From: Agelas oroides
Taxonomy: Eukaryota; Porifera; Demospongiae; Agelasida; Agelasidae
Assembly: GCA_949130485.1 (NCBI GenBank)
Contig: OX422193.1
Location: 7,040,472-7,104,471 of the forward strand
Direction of reading: 5' to 3'
DNA length: 64,000 nt
Below the pieces are notes generated by a model that saw nothing but the letters and a program-made list of their open reading frames with translations, was not told where the DNA came from and ran no database searches. This document shows positions 10,849 through 23,940 of the stretch, one piece after another (position 1 is the stretch's first letter; every line of letters begins with the position of its first letter). A program made the translations under genes and the position numbers.

Positions 10849-12440
10849 CGTTCATTCTTCAAATTTGGGTGGTGGAGCAGAAGGCGGAGCTCTCTTTTTC
10901 GGACTACAATGCGAATATCTGCATGCTGTAACAGCGCTTTACTGTTAGCAGAAAAATAGAATTATCGAGCGAAGGTGCTTCAGAAGTCGTGTCGACGTTG
11001 AAGAGTATAGGCGGTAGCGAAAACGGTCCTGACGAGTGTGTTTGCAAAACTACGGAAGCTCGGCACGGGTTGGCATGCGCTGTATGGTTGCTGCGTTCGG
11101 CTTGTGCTTGCGTGTTTAGCCTCATATCCAGGTTTGATCACCACACCGTTTGCTGCTTGCGGTACCACGAAGGTTATTTGGTGCTACAGACGGCAAACGC
11201 TAGCGTGAGAAATTGAGTAGAGTATATATAGGCCTATACATGTGCATGTGCACGAGATAGCAGTCCTCATTTCCCGGTCACAGCTGATGAGGCCTGGTAT
11301 TGGTCAAAATGCATCCTGCGCAGTGGGTTACTTTGCATGACATCTAGGCATATTTTTAAGGGAGATGTGGTTCATTGCTTGTTCATGTATGTACAGAGAA
11401 ACATCATGAGTGTGCAAATAATTGCATAGTGTGGCTCATTATGTCTAAAATGGGGCTTGCATGTATACACTTCTCACTTGAGGGAGCTGATTTAGTTCCT
11501 CTGCAGTAAGAGGGCTTATAAAATAGAGTAGCTAACTAATATCTTCCAGGCCCCTCACATACCTTTTGATCTGAAAATTGTGGTACATAATCTCATGTCA
11601 CCATGGTATAAAAATCAGAACAACAAGGTGATATTTGCATCTTGTTCCAACCAACTTGTATCTTGTTCAAGCAGCTACACATTCGATCCTTGAAGTGTAT
11701 GATAGTTCCTCTCCCAACTAGCTAGGTTAAGTTGCCTGGCTCTTATTGCTGTTCCAGGCTCAAGTATATATGGCCTTACATATATAGATCCTATTTGCCA
11801 TCCTTTCTATATCCTGACATAACATACGTGAGGTTATGTATTAGGCTTTCCCAACTCTTTCATACAAAAAGGTAACTATCTAGCCACTCAAACATGGTCT
11901 TAATACGCTTACTCTACACTCCAACACATATTATTGTGACAAGTGGTTCTATCTGCCAGGGAACAAATTAGCTCACTCATACAATGCATGTGAACTGCAA
12001 GACTCGTGAACTATCTGTGGCCTACAGTATGTAAATTTACCACCCCTTATAGCACTTCGATTTCAATTGTTGCAATATTCTAAGTTCCAGATGGCAAAGG
12101 CATCCTCGTGACCACCAACTGTGGACAAATGCAAAGCCCATGCATGGAGTAAAACAAATGAATTTGGTACGATAGTAGATGGGGAATTTTACTTACACAA
12201 CAATACAAAGCAAAAGGCATTGTTTCTTTTCCTTGTCATGTGCTATGTACCATTCCCAGCCCTTAGAACAACTTCAATTGTTGCAATACTCCAAGTTCCA
12301 GATGGCAAAGACAGTGATTAAAACATCTTTTGTTTGAGAGTACAATACTCATATCCTTCATGATGGCCAGCTATGCATAGACAAACACAATTGCAAAGTA
12401 CATACATGAATATGTTACAAGAACAGGGAAGTTACTGCAA
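10849..12440. other. Intergenic region; no gene seen
   Basis: Only short unsupported frames occur. A locally repeated segment (TTCAATTGTTGCAATA...AAGTTCCAGATGGCAAA) appears near 12060 and again near 12270. A block near 11340 (AAGGGAGATGTGGTTC) recurs near 27190. Confidence 0.5.
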
Positions 12441-13751
12441 AATGTGAGTAGCAATGACACAAACCATGCATTTACGTAGCTTTAGTAGCAGCTCTCTCAC
12501 TGTCTACTGTTATTGATGAACCAAGGTACAAGTCTTTAAATATGTAACACTCGCTGGTTACTTGTTTATGCAAACGCAATCTTTATCTCAATTGACTGGC
12601 TCATATCATGAGATGAGAGAGCACACAGAATACACACTAGCCATACACACTGGAAAATACACACTGGAAAATACACACTGGGAGAGCTTCACACTGATAA
12701 TACAGAGTCTTTTTATACTAAACTAGACTTGACACCTACTAACATTCCTACAAAACAACACAACTGAACAGATAGCCAAATATAGTCCTAACACATGAAA
12801 TGCTAAAGAATTACACCTATTGACAACAAATGTGCTAAGTGTCATCACATTAGCACTATTATTAACACTGACTGTCACAAATACACGAGCATGAGAAGCC
12901 AGTTAGACCTCTTAAATATAGTCCTTGCCAGAAGTAAGTGATCACACATGCAGACTATAGCTACCAGTAGTCATGCATTTTTCAGCTGTGGCTATGACAT
13001 TGGCTATGCTTCAGATTGAATTCATGAGCTGGATCTCTGAATATGATTGCCCTTACCTGAATCAGTATGTACTGTTCTCACAGTTCTCAGGAATTTCACA
13101 CTGGCTACACAACAAGCGTTCTTAGTGACAGAGGATGTTGACTGAGATTGTGACTGACTCTCACAATGAAAAGTACACAGCAATATATAGCGTGTCTAAG
13201 AATATTCTAGACTACAGACAACACAGCTGAAATAATTGCTCATTATCTTGACAGACAATTGTCTTGTGTTCTAATTAATATACAATATAGTTCAACCACC
13301 ATGCATACATAATTCCTGCACACCATGTGTGAGCAGCCTGCTTTTTCTGTCATGGTAGGTATAACTTGTACACAAATCGGCAGTAAGTTGCCATGAATAC
13401 GTGATGCAACCTGGGTCGCCTCTACTCCCAGTCTCTTCACACCAATGCTCTCCACTAGTCTGGCAGTAGACCTTCACTCTAACTCTTGGGATTTGCAGTC
13501 AGTAGTCAGTGCAAACAATTAGCCAGCATACACACATTGCATGCATGTGTGACTATATGCATAGTTAATACATGCAGTCCATTCACTAGTGTGGTGTTTG
13601 CATGCATGTTCCACACACTCTCCATGTATAGTAATGCTTATTATAGCCATGCCTTTGCAGAAAGGGAGCATTATGTAGCAATATTGGTATAAACAATTTG
13701 AGAACCTGGATGCTAAATATCATACACTAAGTATTAGTGTTCTGTAATTGG
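12441..13751. repeat. 3' flank of peroxidase B, duplicated at 7040-7818
   Basis: This is the better-preserved partner of the block between A and B. It contains extra sequence at about 12482-12885, including a tandem ACACACTGGAAAAT motif near 12645, and at about 13070-13300. It runs directly into the stop codon of gene B. Confidence 0.75.
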
Positions 13752-16700
13752 TTAATTCTTGTTCTTGAGTTCACCGATTGTTTCTTCCAGCAAATTAATT
13801 AGTTCTTCGTTCTTTTTGTCACTGGTGGAAATGGTGGTGGATTTCATGTTCTGGTTGGTAGTAGATTCAGCTTGATTGTTGCTAGTAGATAATCCCTGCA
13901 GTTAAGAATGAGAAATAGTTGATGAAGAGGACTTTAGGGTGCACTTCATGCCATATGCAATTGCACATGCAGATATATCCTTACCTTTATAAAAGGGCAT
14001 AGCTATCATAGTAAGTTGATATTATGCTAAAGAACATAACTAAGCCATGTTCTTGTGCTATATATAGTGGTGACAGTGGTAGCATAATACACCATTTATA
14101 CACATGCACAGTGGTAATGTGCCTTATTATGAGTAGTGTTTACTTACTTCACTTTGTATCTGTGTTGCATTAAGCATACCGAGCAGCGCCTGTGGAATCT
14201 CATCCATTCTTTCAGTAACATTGAATGGTTCCAGCTTAGTAGCAGTCACATTTTGAACAGGCATGTTATTAGAACCATCGCTCCCTCCGCTTTGAAGTAC
14301 CCTCGCCAGCTCACGTTCAAGTTCAGCGGTTGTGGTGAGTGTCGAACGTCGTCTTCTACCACTACTTGATGAGCAGTCATAGGTAAGTGCTACTGAAGAA
14401 GCACCTTGGCATGTCTGTAGATTGTTGAAAAGCCCATTGGAGTTCTTGATGTGGTTTTCGTTCCAGAAAGCCACATAAGCACTCTCTGCACCAGGAGGAG
14501 CTGTGCTGGTTGGAAGTCCTGAGTTGCTTGTTAGCCTACACTCCAAAAAGTTTGTCAGGTCACCACTGATAATCCTTGGAAAGTTGAAAACCTGTGTGTT
14601 TTGAGAGCTGGTTGGACACTCAAAGGGAATGCATCGATTAATAGTTGTTGAGCTTGGTGTAAGCATGAGTGGGTAGTTTTGGAGCTCTGAGGAAGTGGAC
14701 CTGCTTAAGAAGTCAAAGTCCAGCCGAGGTCGGTTGTGTGGAAGAATTCTAACACGTTGGTAGCAGAGTGGATCTTCTTGCCATGGCTGAAAATTAAGAC
14801 TAGGAATTGTCGGCAAGAAACAAGGTGTACGTGAGCCTAAAAGGAAGGCATTTAATTGAACGTGAGGGACTGCATCACCATTGTCGCAAATAATCCTGGC
14901 AATAGTCCCCTTTTGTATTTGGGTCAGTTGTGCTGGTGTGAATACGCCAGGGTTCTCGTACCAAAATCGATCACCTGCTCTGAGCCTTGAGAAGGTGATT
15001 CCAAAGATGCAAGCAAGTGTTGCACCAACTATGGATCCAGAAAGTGGTTCCTCCGCAAGAGCACCAACAAACAGGTCAACTGTTTCTAAGGTACCATAAG
15101 TTTGCAGGAAGCGAATTTTGGTCAGCTCATTATCAATATCACTACTAATGTTAAACTGATTCCGACAGAAGTTCTTCCAAATAAGGTATGGAGGTAAGCC
15201 ATGATCACGACCACGTTGGACATTCAATGTAGCAAGGTCCATGCCAGGAGCATTGTCACGTTCAAAGAGCTGATTCGTCAAGATGCTGTTCAGAAATTCG
15301 TCTAGACGACGAGCAGGCTGAGTAATCCATCCCCTTACTAGTGGGTCTGTACCTTGGCTATCAAAATAGGCTTGGGGGTTCATGAAGGCATCCCTGAGGC
15401 TTAGTGGCCCAGCTGGAATAGACTGGAAGGAAGGATTCAGTCTGTTAAACATCGGTTGGATTTGACTGTGTCCAAAACGGTAGGCTGCAGTAGCAAAAAC
15501 ATTTGGAATTGAAGCATCCGTCCCTGGCTGGTAACCAGGGTAAGGCCCAATAACCTGGTCAAAAACTTGATTTCCAAGTATAAGTGGTAAGTAGTCCTCA
15601 AATGTGATCTTCTGGATTAGAGCACCAACAATTTTGCGAGTTTCTTGATACACACGTTCATCATCCCACTGAGGATTAAGATTTTGAAGAATGCCAGCAA
15701 TTCGGTTATGTTCACGCAGCCAGAGGGTGTGCATTACAGTAAGTGAAACTTGCTCATTTGCACGTGCATCACCTGCTACAAAAGATTCATTGAATCCAGG
15801 AACAACACACTCTGGATTTTCTTCCTCTCCACGACCATTTTCTCTTGGTGGGCAAGGAGGGGCAGTGGGAAGAGAAGGACGACCTCCTGAAGAAGGGAAA
15901 ACAGGGCCTTCTCTTAAACGTCCACTATTAAATTCCCTCAGGAATGCAGCACGTGCAGCAGTTGACCCATACACCATGGAACCATCAAGATAGGAAGTTA
16001 GCTCGTTAACCTGCTGGCGGGGCTCAAATTGTGTTTCAGGGCAAGCGGGTACGGTACGGACAAACGGTAGGCAGGACCCGTTGCGGGCTGTTCCCACACC
16101 AAACGTCTGGTCATCCTCGGGTACTCGTACAGGGGCACACAGATCAGTGCTTTCGCAGTTCACCAGGTCACATTCCACGCCTTCAAACTCCACATTAAGG
16201 TCAAGATCATGATCAACGAACTGGCCCCACTGCATTACCAAGTGGCTGAGCGCCGATTCATTTTCTGGGCGATCGCGGACAATCGTGGTACTAATGAGAC
16301 GTGCGCTTGGGTTAGGGGGACCGAACGGTCCCTTGTGGAAGATGCCATCGGTCTTGCTCTGGATGAATCCACGCAGTTGGCTGACTCCGTCTTCGTAGCG
16401 AGGCTCGATGAGTCTGTTGAATGCCGTGAAGGACGATCCTTGTGTAGGATTAGCGAGGTTATTGCAAGTGCCGTCGGCCGTGCGTAGGGAGTTCACGAAA
16501 GGAATTTGGGTGCAGTCAACGTGTTCACGCAATTCCTCGCATCCACTCTCTTGGTAAATATGCGCGAATTCTTTCGAAGTAAGAAGGGTACCAGGAGTGT
16601 GGAAAAGTTCCTCAGCTAACGCCTCAGCCATCTGCTCCTTGCTGCTTATGGAAGCAAGTTGTGCTCTCTTTTTCTCCATCAGACTCCGCTCTGCCTTGCG

Positions 16701-17057
16701 CATAGCACTCTCCATGAATAAGCGAGCCTTCCCGATCCGCTCGCTCCGCGGAGATGCGCGTCTGAAAAATTTGGACAGCAATCTTGCTGCACTAACACTG
16801 GATTTTTGTGCTATCCTGGCTCTCTGTTGCTGCATCTCGAATTCTGCGATACCATCTTTTGCTTCTTTGACAGCTTGCAGAGTTGCCTGCCATCTCTCTG
16901 TATAGAATGAACATGCATATAATGGTGATTAGGGTAGTATATGCATACAGTAGCGAAATACCCCGGTACCTTCTTCGCTGAAATCGGAGCTTTTGTAGCG
17001 TGCCAAAGCAATGCTTGCGCCTGCTGCAAGCAGACAGAAAAGTAATGCTGCTTTCAT
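13752..17057 (-). CDS. Secreted animal haem peroxidase, paralogue B (3 exons, 993 aa)
   Basis: On the minus strand the exons are 16970-17057, 14148-16897 and 13752-13895, with the same phases and intron positions as genes A and C. Intron 1 is short (72 nt). The signal peptide is MKAALLFCLLAAGASIALA. Distal His259 lies in WGQFVDHDLDLN, Arg and Glu in DARANEQVSL, and the proximal His506 in YRFGHSQIQ, so all catalytic positions expected for myeloperoxidase-type enzymes are present. The furin-type site RRRR is at residues 877-880. Exon 3 encodes a 47-residue tail ending NEELINLLEETIGELKNKN, predicted helical and possibly an oligomerisation segment (inference). Its C-terminal region (NMPVQNVTATKLEPFNV) is much closer to gene C than to gene A. 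A predicted extracellular or vesicular peroxidase; substrate unknown. Confidence 0.93.
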
Positions 17058-17102
17058 GATGCAGAACGACGGGGATTGCGCTGCTGGCCTGTTGTAGACC
17101 GA

Positions 17103-17158
17103 TATTTTATAGCTCAGGATCGAATAAGGTTTCATAAGCGTGCACGTTGGCTTCCGTT
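17103..17158 (-). promoter_or_regulatory. Core promoter of peroxidase B
   Basis: TATAAAATA lies on the minus strand at 17103-17111, about 46 nt before the start codon. AACGGAAGCC at 17149-17158 and CCTTAT between them match the order seen upstream of gene A. Confidence 0.6.
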
Positions 17159-17617
17159 TACACACGGTGTAGCAGCGCATGAATGCGACTTCCGCTAGAC
17201 AGACGGATGAACGGAGAACTATAGTGCATGTGTACGACAGGAAGTTGCATACCAATTTACTGCTAAACTGTAGACAGGGGGCCAAGAGGCTTAGTATGTA
17301 ATTCTCTAGACCAGATGCTTGGCGGAACAAGCCTGAACAAGCTGTGAGACTTGGGACACACACAAGTGCATGTGCAAACGACTGTCAACTATTTGCCACC
17401 TTTGTTCCTATTCTACATATACATACGTAGAATCAGACCAACTCCTCCAAAAGGATACATGCTGTTGGAAGCTATGCATGGGTTGCTACATGTGTATTAG
17501 ATTTCCTGTTTGTCAAGTTACATGCATGTACACTAATCTTCATGGTTGCATGCTGTCATATCTTCAAGTTTGCTGGTGTGTTTACCGTTATGGAGAAATC
17601 CATACTATAGAGAATTA

Positions 17618-17880
17618 AGGGTAGGAAGGATGACAGGTTAGTGTGGGAACTCCTTCCAAGGCCAGGCTTAGAGCATGCATGTACAAGAGACCAGAGGTAC
17701 GGTGGCCAGTGGGGAAGAGTACAAGTAGGAAGTTAGAGGCTGTTCGGGAAGAAGACTGCTGGGTGCAGAACATGTTATGGCTGGAGCAGCAGTTGAGCTC
17801 ATACAAGAGGTGGCTTGGGCTGGAGCCAGGAAGCCTGGAGGAGAGTCGAGAAAAGAAGGTACTATAAACAGAAAGAGGTT
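17618..17880 (+). pseudogene. Degraded LINE open-frame fragment related to 28704-29825
   Basis: The nucleotide sequence follows the reverse-transcriptase thumb region of the intact frame at 28704. It shares GTGTGGGAACT-like, GAGCATGCA, AAGTTAGAGGCTGT and GAGAAAAGAAGGTACTATA-like blocks, with insertions, deletions and stops. It is a relic of the same non-LTR family. Confidence 0.65.
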
Positions 17881-18009
17881 AGGTCCTGCATAAAGAAGGT
17901 AAAATTGCTCATTCCTCTACACCTCCAGCTGTACATTAACTAGCATACACCTACCAAACTACATGATTATTTGAACACCCTATAGCTCACCCCCTCCATT
18001 TCCTATTTC

Positions 18010-18240
18010 TTTAAGTAATTCTCCAACTGGATATTCCCACACAACTATCATCTTACTTTTTCCCACATTGATGTAAACTTCTTAGCAGTATCTAGTATTT
18101 TCTGCAGCTCCTCGGGTGATTCTGACGTAAAATAATATTATCTGCATACAGAAACGCTCCACATGCACCATCCTTCCCCCGATTCAACCCCCCAATTTAC
18201 TCTCATCCTGTTTTCCACTATCCCCATCATGTATATCAGT
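18010..18240 (-). pseudogene. Reverse transcriptase remnant, minus strand
   Basis: The minus-strand translation gives a decayed YADD-like box (ADNIIL), then after a frameshift ESPEELQKILDTAKKFTSMW. This is the order found after the catalytic box of jockey/CR1-type reverse transcriptases. It is a broken fragment only. Confidence 0.55.
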
Positions 18241-18295
18241 GGTGGTAGCAGAAACCCTTACTTCCATCTCAACTGTCCCCTATATAGTACCCTCC

Positions 18296-18436
18296 TAGCC
18301 TCGTTCCCAGGCCTCCCCGGTTTTACCCTCCGATTGCATTAATTTACAATTATTGTGAATGCAAATGGAAGGTAAAAATGGGGGAATTGTGAATCCAAAC
18401 AGAAGGTAAAAACGGGGAGGCCTGGGAACAAGGCTA
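18296..18436. mobile_element. TAGCCTCG MITE, 141 bp
   Basis: The ends are TAGCCTCGTTCCCAGGCCTC and its complement. The inside contains a duplicated GGAAGGTAAAAA-type block. The flanks GTACCCTCC and ATAGCCTCC match at only six of nine positions, so it is an older copy. Confidence 0.75.
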
Positions 18437-18439
18437 ATA

Positions 18440-19325
18440 GCCTCCACAAACCTGACACATCTTCATTGTGAACCTTCAGTGTGCAATACTATACTGAGTC
18501 ATCTTATGCTATAGTCCATCTCACCACAAACACCATGTCATTTACTGTGCCTTGCGGACATCTGATAAGTACCTCTCCTTCTCAGTTCAGACACTGGTCA
18601 ATGTAGCTCCTCTTTGCACGTTTGTGCCTCTGTCAGGATTCTCTATTAACAAACTCACCCAGTATTCTTGTTATGCATCTTGTGAATACCATGGCAACAT
18701 CTGGCTACTTCTGCATGACATACGTAGCTACTTCCTGGACCAAAATTTTCACGGGTTCCCCTGCTCCACAGAAGATTAGATTCAGAACACTTCACCAGGA
18801 AACCGGGGCCTCATTTGACATTTTAGTTGCACCAAACAGATTGTGTACTGAAGTAAATTAGGTTTAGACGTCAGCACAGACAACTACAAATACAGACTGC
18901 CATATGTCAACAAGGCCCAGTTTTCCATATCCTGAGACCCCCATTTTTGGGCAATTCCAACCCACAAAAAGTTGGTCTGGAGTTATAGAAAGGAAAATGT
19001 TTTGCTTTTGTGTGTGGTTTACACTAAGCTATGCAATAATACAATTATGCTTGTTCGTTGGCCTATTGGCCCATAATACAATTATGCTTCTTTGTTGGCC
19101 TATTGTTCTATTCCTTTACGCTCATGACTTGTGCCTACTGTAGTAGTTACCTTATATAAATTTTAATGGTGTACTGCAGCATCACAGAAAGAGAAATCTT
19201 CTGTTATTTCCTGTTAGCTAGGATCAAATTAGGCATTTTAAGAAGTTCAGCCAGTTAGTATTCACCACTTGAAAATTCTATGTTCCCCCTTGTTAGGCCT
19301 ATATCCTTCTACTGCTACAGTGGTT
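18440..19325. other. Intergenic region; no gene seen
   Basis: No motif-bearing frame was found. A short duplication (ACAATTATGCTT...TTGGCCTATTG) occurs near 19040-19105. Confidence 0.45.
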
Positions 19326-19329
19326 CTAT

Positions 19330-19647
19330 TAGTCTTGTGCCCAGACCCCACCCGAGAGGAGAGGGTCTGGTGACATTCGACCGATCCCTCGGGTTTCATT
19401 AATGTTGATTTACTTTCTGCGAAGAATCTTCCAACTGCCAATCACATTGTAGCAAACACAATCTGCGGTTGCAACACTGGAAATCCTTAGCTACTTCAGC
19501 TCGATGACACAGCACTTTATTGGCGTGCAAATTAGTTATCAGCTTGCAACTATGCAAACAGCAAGCTATAAATTTTTAACGAAGCCCAAGGAATCAGCCA
19601 AATGTCATCAGACCCTCTCCTAGCAGGTGGGTCTGAGCACGAGACTA
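19330..19647. mobile_element. TAGTCTTG-ended MITE, 318 bp
   Basis: The ends are TAGTCTTGTGCCCAGACCC and the inverted GGGTCTGAGCACGAGACTA. The flanks TGGTTCTAT (19321-19329) and TGGTTCAAT (19648-19656) match at eight of nine positions. Confidence 0.82.
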
Positions 19648-19889
19648 TGGTTCAATAGGCTCTTGGTTAACAACACTACATAGGAACAAGACTGTTATCC
19701 CAGAACTGTTATTGTAAATTAACACCTATACTTTCACCACCATCACCAAGGGTGTCAGTTGTCAGTGTCTTGCATGACATTCACTTTTACATCTGTGAAG
19801 TGCAAGATTAACTTTCAGACAGGAATAGAAGGTTAGTTTCACATAGGCCCTTAGAAACACTTTATACATTTCCTGTGTTTGCTAAACCA

Positions 19890-20290
19890 CAATACTGCTT
19901 CTAAACCCACTACAATAGCTAAACGTCAATAATACTCAAACCTCTCAAAGGTGTATAGCTCACCATAACCACAAATGTGGCACCCAAATATTTACAGGAA
20001 ATTTGTACTAAACCACAGGACTGCTTCTAAACCCCATTACAACACATGGCTTGGCTGCACAGCACTGCTTCTAAACCCCATTACAACACACACAGGAAGA
20101 GGCGGTACTTATTCGCGGGTTATCGTCAATGAGCCGAGGGCTGCCAAACACTAAGCTTTTTCTCGCCCACAGGGAGCAAGCGTTCTCCATATTTGACTTC
20201 AGGTAGGAGTAATAGCTTCAAATAACTTGTAATCGGTATCAGGCTTGGCTGCACAGCACTGCTTCTAACTCCATTACAACACATGGCTTG
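19890..20290. repeat. Irregular tandem repeat with ACTGCTTCTAAACCCC core
   Basis: The segment (ACTGCTTCTAAACCCCATTACAACACA-like, with CATGGCTTGGCTGCACAGC) recurs four times with variable spacing. One gap contains a block (AAGCTTTTTCTCG...ACAGGGA) that recurs near 52750. Confidence 0.55.
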
Positions 20291-20481
20291 GCTGTATTTC
20301 CCAAAACAAACACATACTCAACCTAACACCAGACCTTTCTTCACACACTCACTGGACTTCAATTTGGTAGATGGGGAGGCCTGGTTGATTTTAGTCTATG
20401 AATAATGTCAAAATTCTCCAGGGTAGGTAGAGGGATCCCTGACTGCATACACTATTAACATACAGAATGATGCGCACACAC

Positions 20482-20800
<319 letters not shown>

Positions 20801-21780
20801 ACATCCCACCTGATTGGTCCTTTGTTGTTATTATTGTAAACACATCTGTAAACATGCAAGTGTTTACACAATAACATGGCAATGTAGTGTAAGTGCACTG
20901 TACACTGAACATACATGGAGAGGGAATTACATGCCATATTTTCTCTTGTATAGATCCTCAGGGGTGGAAAATATCAGTTAAACCCCACCTGTTGTGCAGG
21001 CAAAACTACACTAGATATATATATTGCTATATGAATTACAACATTGCACCATTTAAGCTAGATAACAGTTGCATCAGGATTGTTAACAGTGACTTCACTT
21101 AGCAATTTCCTTGGTGGAAGCCTAAAGGTGAACAGTTAGTTGCCATCTAGCACCACTTTCCCACACTTGTTGGTGGATATTCCTGAAGTAGGTGCACCAT
21201 GGCACTCACCATATTACATACTCAGATTGGATGTTCATTGCTTCTTCGATTATATTCATCAGTCATCAAGTCTAAACCTCCCCAAAATGCTCCCAGTGAC
21301 CTGAGAGGTTACCGTTACTAAATGGGTCATTGTTTCACCCCCTCCCCCCCCCCCCTTTTCCCCCAGGATTCAAGGGAGGAGCAAGGCATGACTTAGCCAA
21401 ATAACCAGGTTTAAAAAATAAATAAAAGCCTGCCACATATCCACTACTCTATGCAAACCAAGGGAGCCCATAAAGAGTGAAACTGGATGTGTTTGGAAGC
21501 ATTTCCACTTTCAACGTTGACTTATCATACATCCATTGTTTACATAGCACTCAGTGAGCTAGACACAACATTACACACCTGTTAGAGTAAACAAAAACAT
21601 TACTTTTCCATCCTTTTTGTCATTCCAGGGCTTAAGTGCACCATGGCAGTAATATGCACCCAGATTGCTTCCTCTGACCTGTATTACTTGAATTTGTTGT
21701 ATTTTGAGGTATATATTATACACCTGTAATCCACAGTGTAAACAGGGGCTTACCCCAATCACGCATTTACAGACCAAGTA
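20801..21780. other. Intergenic region; no gene seen
   Basis: No gene or clear element was recognised. A C-rich run lies near 21340. Confidence 0.4.
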
Positions 21781-22200
21781 GCATTAATTTGATACTCGAA
21801 CACTTAACGAACAATGTGTTCTTGCTGTGTGCAAAAAAAAAAAAAAAAGAAAAGATCTAGCAGACATAAGAACTGTAGGTGGGCTAAAGGTTGATAATCA
21901 ACATAGTTGAAATTCAACGCCAAACAGTCTTCTATCCTGGATTTAGCAAACGAAATATTACAGCCATTCAAGCATCTGTCCTCAGAAAAAGGGTTCTATT
22001 AGCGGACAAGTCTGATAATCATGCCAAATTTGGAAAATGCTGCAGAATTGTATGGGCTTGTAGGCAAGGCCAATGGAAGAGCAAGAACATTGGCTTTCTT
22101 TTTCGGAGGAGGCGGAAGAAAAGCTACACGATTTTTTTACGATGTATGTTTGGATGTGATTGTTTATCTCTGCGTACTACGATTGACCAATTTCATCCTA
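21781..22200. repeat. Dispersed repeat, copy 1 (partner at 37870-38215)
   Basis: Both copies, in the same orientation, carry CCAAACAGTCTTCTA, AGCAAACGAAA-like and AGCGGACAAGTCTGATAA blocks. Frames inside give partly similar short peptides (TVFYPGF, LLADKSDNH) but have indels and no known domain. It may be a decayed coding fragment of an unknown element. An A-tract precedes it at about 21832-21848. Confidence 0.6.
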
Positions 22201-22300
22201 TATAGTTACCAGGAAACATGATTGACTAATTTGACCCCAGTTACCAGGCAACTTGCCTATAGTTTTCATGGTCACTCTACACAGTCACCACCACCCAACC

Positions 22301-22697
22301 TAGTCTCATGCCCAGGCTACTTTTTGCCTAGCGGGAAAATAGTCCGGTAAACTGCCTATACCATTTAGCTTCCAATATTTTGAAATCACCATGACGTCAC
22401 GTCAACTAGATTCTGAATTCAAAAGCACTCTAGTAAACAGCAAACTCCGAGACAGCCTACTCATGCTCCTTTCAATAGCCTAGTCTACTCACGGCAGCTA
22501 GGGTTGCCCAATCAATGTCCATTTCACTAGTAGATCGTTGGCATGCAATGTGGAATGCAATCTTCAATGAGGTCAAGCATTAAATTAGAAAAGAACAATG
22601 CGTCAGCCTTCCAGCGCACTTGAACGAAAATGGAATAGGCAGTTGACCAGACCTATTTTTCTGGTGGGCGCAAAAAATGTGGTCTAGGAACGAGACC
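22301..22697. mobile_element. TAGTCTC-ended MITE, about 397 bp
   Basis: The left end is TAGTCTCATGCCCAGGC. The right end reads CTAGGAACGAGACC, missing the final A. The flanks ACCACCCAA and ACCACCCAC support a target duplication. It borders a SART1-like exon fragment on its right. Confidence 0.7.
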
Positions 22698-22699
22698 AC

Positions 22700-22770
22700 C
22701 ACCCACCTATTCCTCTGTACATTACTGTTGTCTTCCCTACACAAAGAACACAAGAAGGATAGCACACAGC
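22700..22770 (-). pseudogene. Copy of a small SART1 exon with its intron edge
   Basis: The minus strand at 22708-22736 resembles the SART1 exon at 52208-52268 (shared acceptor-edge GGAAG, ACAACAGTAATGTAC against ACTACAGTGGTGTAC). Adjoining intron sequence is also shared (ACAAGAAGGATAG). Two internal blocks are missing, and no neighbouring exon is present. It is an isolated duplicate. Confidence 0.55.
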
Positions 22771-22789
22771 CACTACAGAGGTGCCCAGT

Positions 22790-23480
22790 AGAGCACTTAC
22801 CTCATGCCATTTCTTGAAGTAACACTCCAAAAAACATTAGTGGTATACACATGTGCATGGATGGGTGTGGCCAAGTCTCATGGAGCTTTGCTGTCTGAGT
22901 ATGGGGACAGTCCAGAGACTCTCGATAGTAGAAATATACAAAAGAGAGCTGTTTCTGTCATTTCAGGTACGCGCACGCCCTATGATATACATTGGAATTG
23001 ACAGCGGATGGAAGTTCCTTTGAAAATTGCAAGTGATTCCCCCAACCACTTCTGTAGGTCTGAGGACTGTACATGGTTTCTAAGGTGATTTGGTGGCTTC
23101 TTCAGCTTCCTGCCTCTGGTGCAATCCCTCATACCACTGTCTCTTCAGTATAGTTGAAAACAGGGTACGTAACCACTGTGGGGTTAAAACTAGAGGAGGG
23201 AAGATGTCGGCAACAATTATAGTGTGTGCTTTGACGACACTGCAAGGGTGAACAAAGCTCAACAGTGGAACCTGTTTCATAATAGCCAACATGGAACCAG
23301 CAAGGAGTTTGTTAAGTAGTGGCACTTCATGGCCTTTGTAGGCAGGTGGTTGCTTTATACAGGTCAATTTATACAGGATTAGTACAACTGGGACCAGGAC
23401 TCCAAAAAAAAAAGGTGGCTGATTTCAGCAGTGGCCACAATAGCACTTTATGAATGAAGTCACGATGAGTGAATTGGATT
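22790..23480. other. Intergenic region; no gene seen
   Basis: Short frames only, with no recognisable domain or splice context. Confidence 0.4.
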
Positions 23481-23491
23481 TTTGACCAAGT

Positions 23492-23612
23492 TGAAGCCAT
23501 CTGGCTGGTCAAAATTGCTTCTCAAGACTCAGCTAAAACTTGGAAACTGCTGGTTCAATGTTTGGTTAGTTACGAAAAGCAGCTTTGACCAGCCAGATGG
23601 CTTCAGTTTTAT
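23492..23612. repeat. Short inverted repeat with 21-bp arms
   Basis: GAAGCCATCTGGCTGGTCAAA lies near 23495. Its reverse complement TTTGACCAGCCAGATGGCTTC lies at about 23585-23605. Confidence 0.6.
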
Positions 23613-23794
23613 CGTGTGCCCATCATGATCTGTCCAAGTCTGGTTCTCGTTGTCCTTGCATAGAATGTCATGTAGAGAACACCAATTTGTCACTACACAG
23701 TTTGCTTTACAGTAAACTTGTTTGTGACCCTGAGGGTCTAGACAGTGGGAAAAACCATTTTTATGGGCTTCAGTAAATAGAGTGTACAAAGAAG

Positions 23795-23940
23795 GTGGAA
23801 GCCAAGTAGTTCACAAGGAGGAAGGAAGGTAAGTAGAAGCCAAGTAGGTCATAGTGAGGAGGGAAGGAGTTTGTTAAGTAGAAGCCAAGTAGGTCATAGT
23901 GAAAAAGGAAGGGGTTTGTTAATTGGAAGCCAAGTACATG
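23795..23940. repeat. Tandem repeat, about 50-bp unit, 3-4 copies
   Basis: The unit begins GAAGCCAAGTAGGTCATAGT and continues with a GGAGGGAAGGAGTTTGTTAA-type block. It is degenerate at the ends. Confidence 0.7.
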
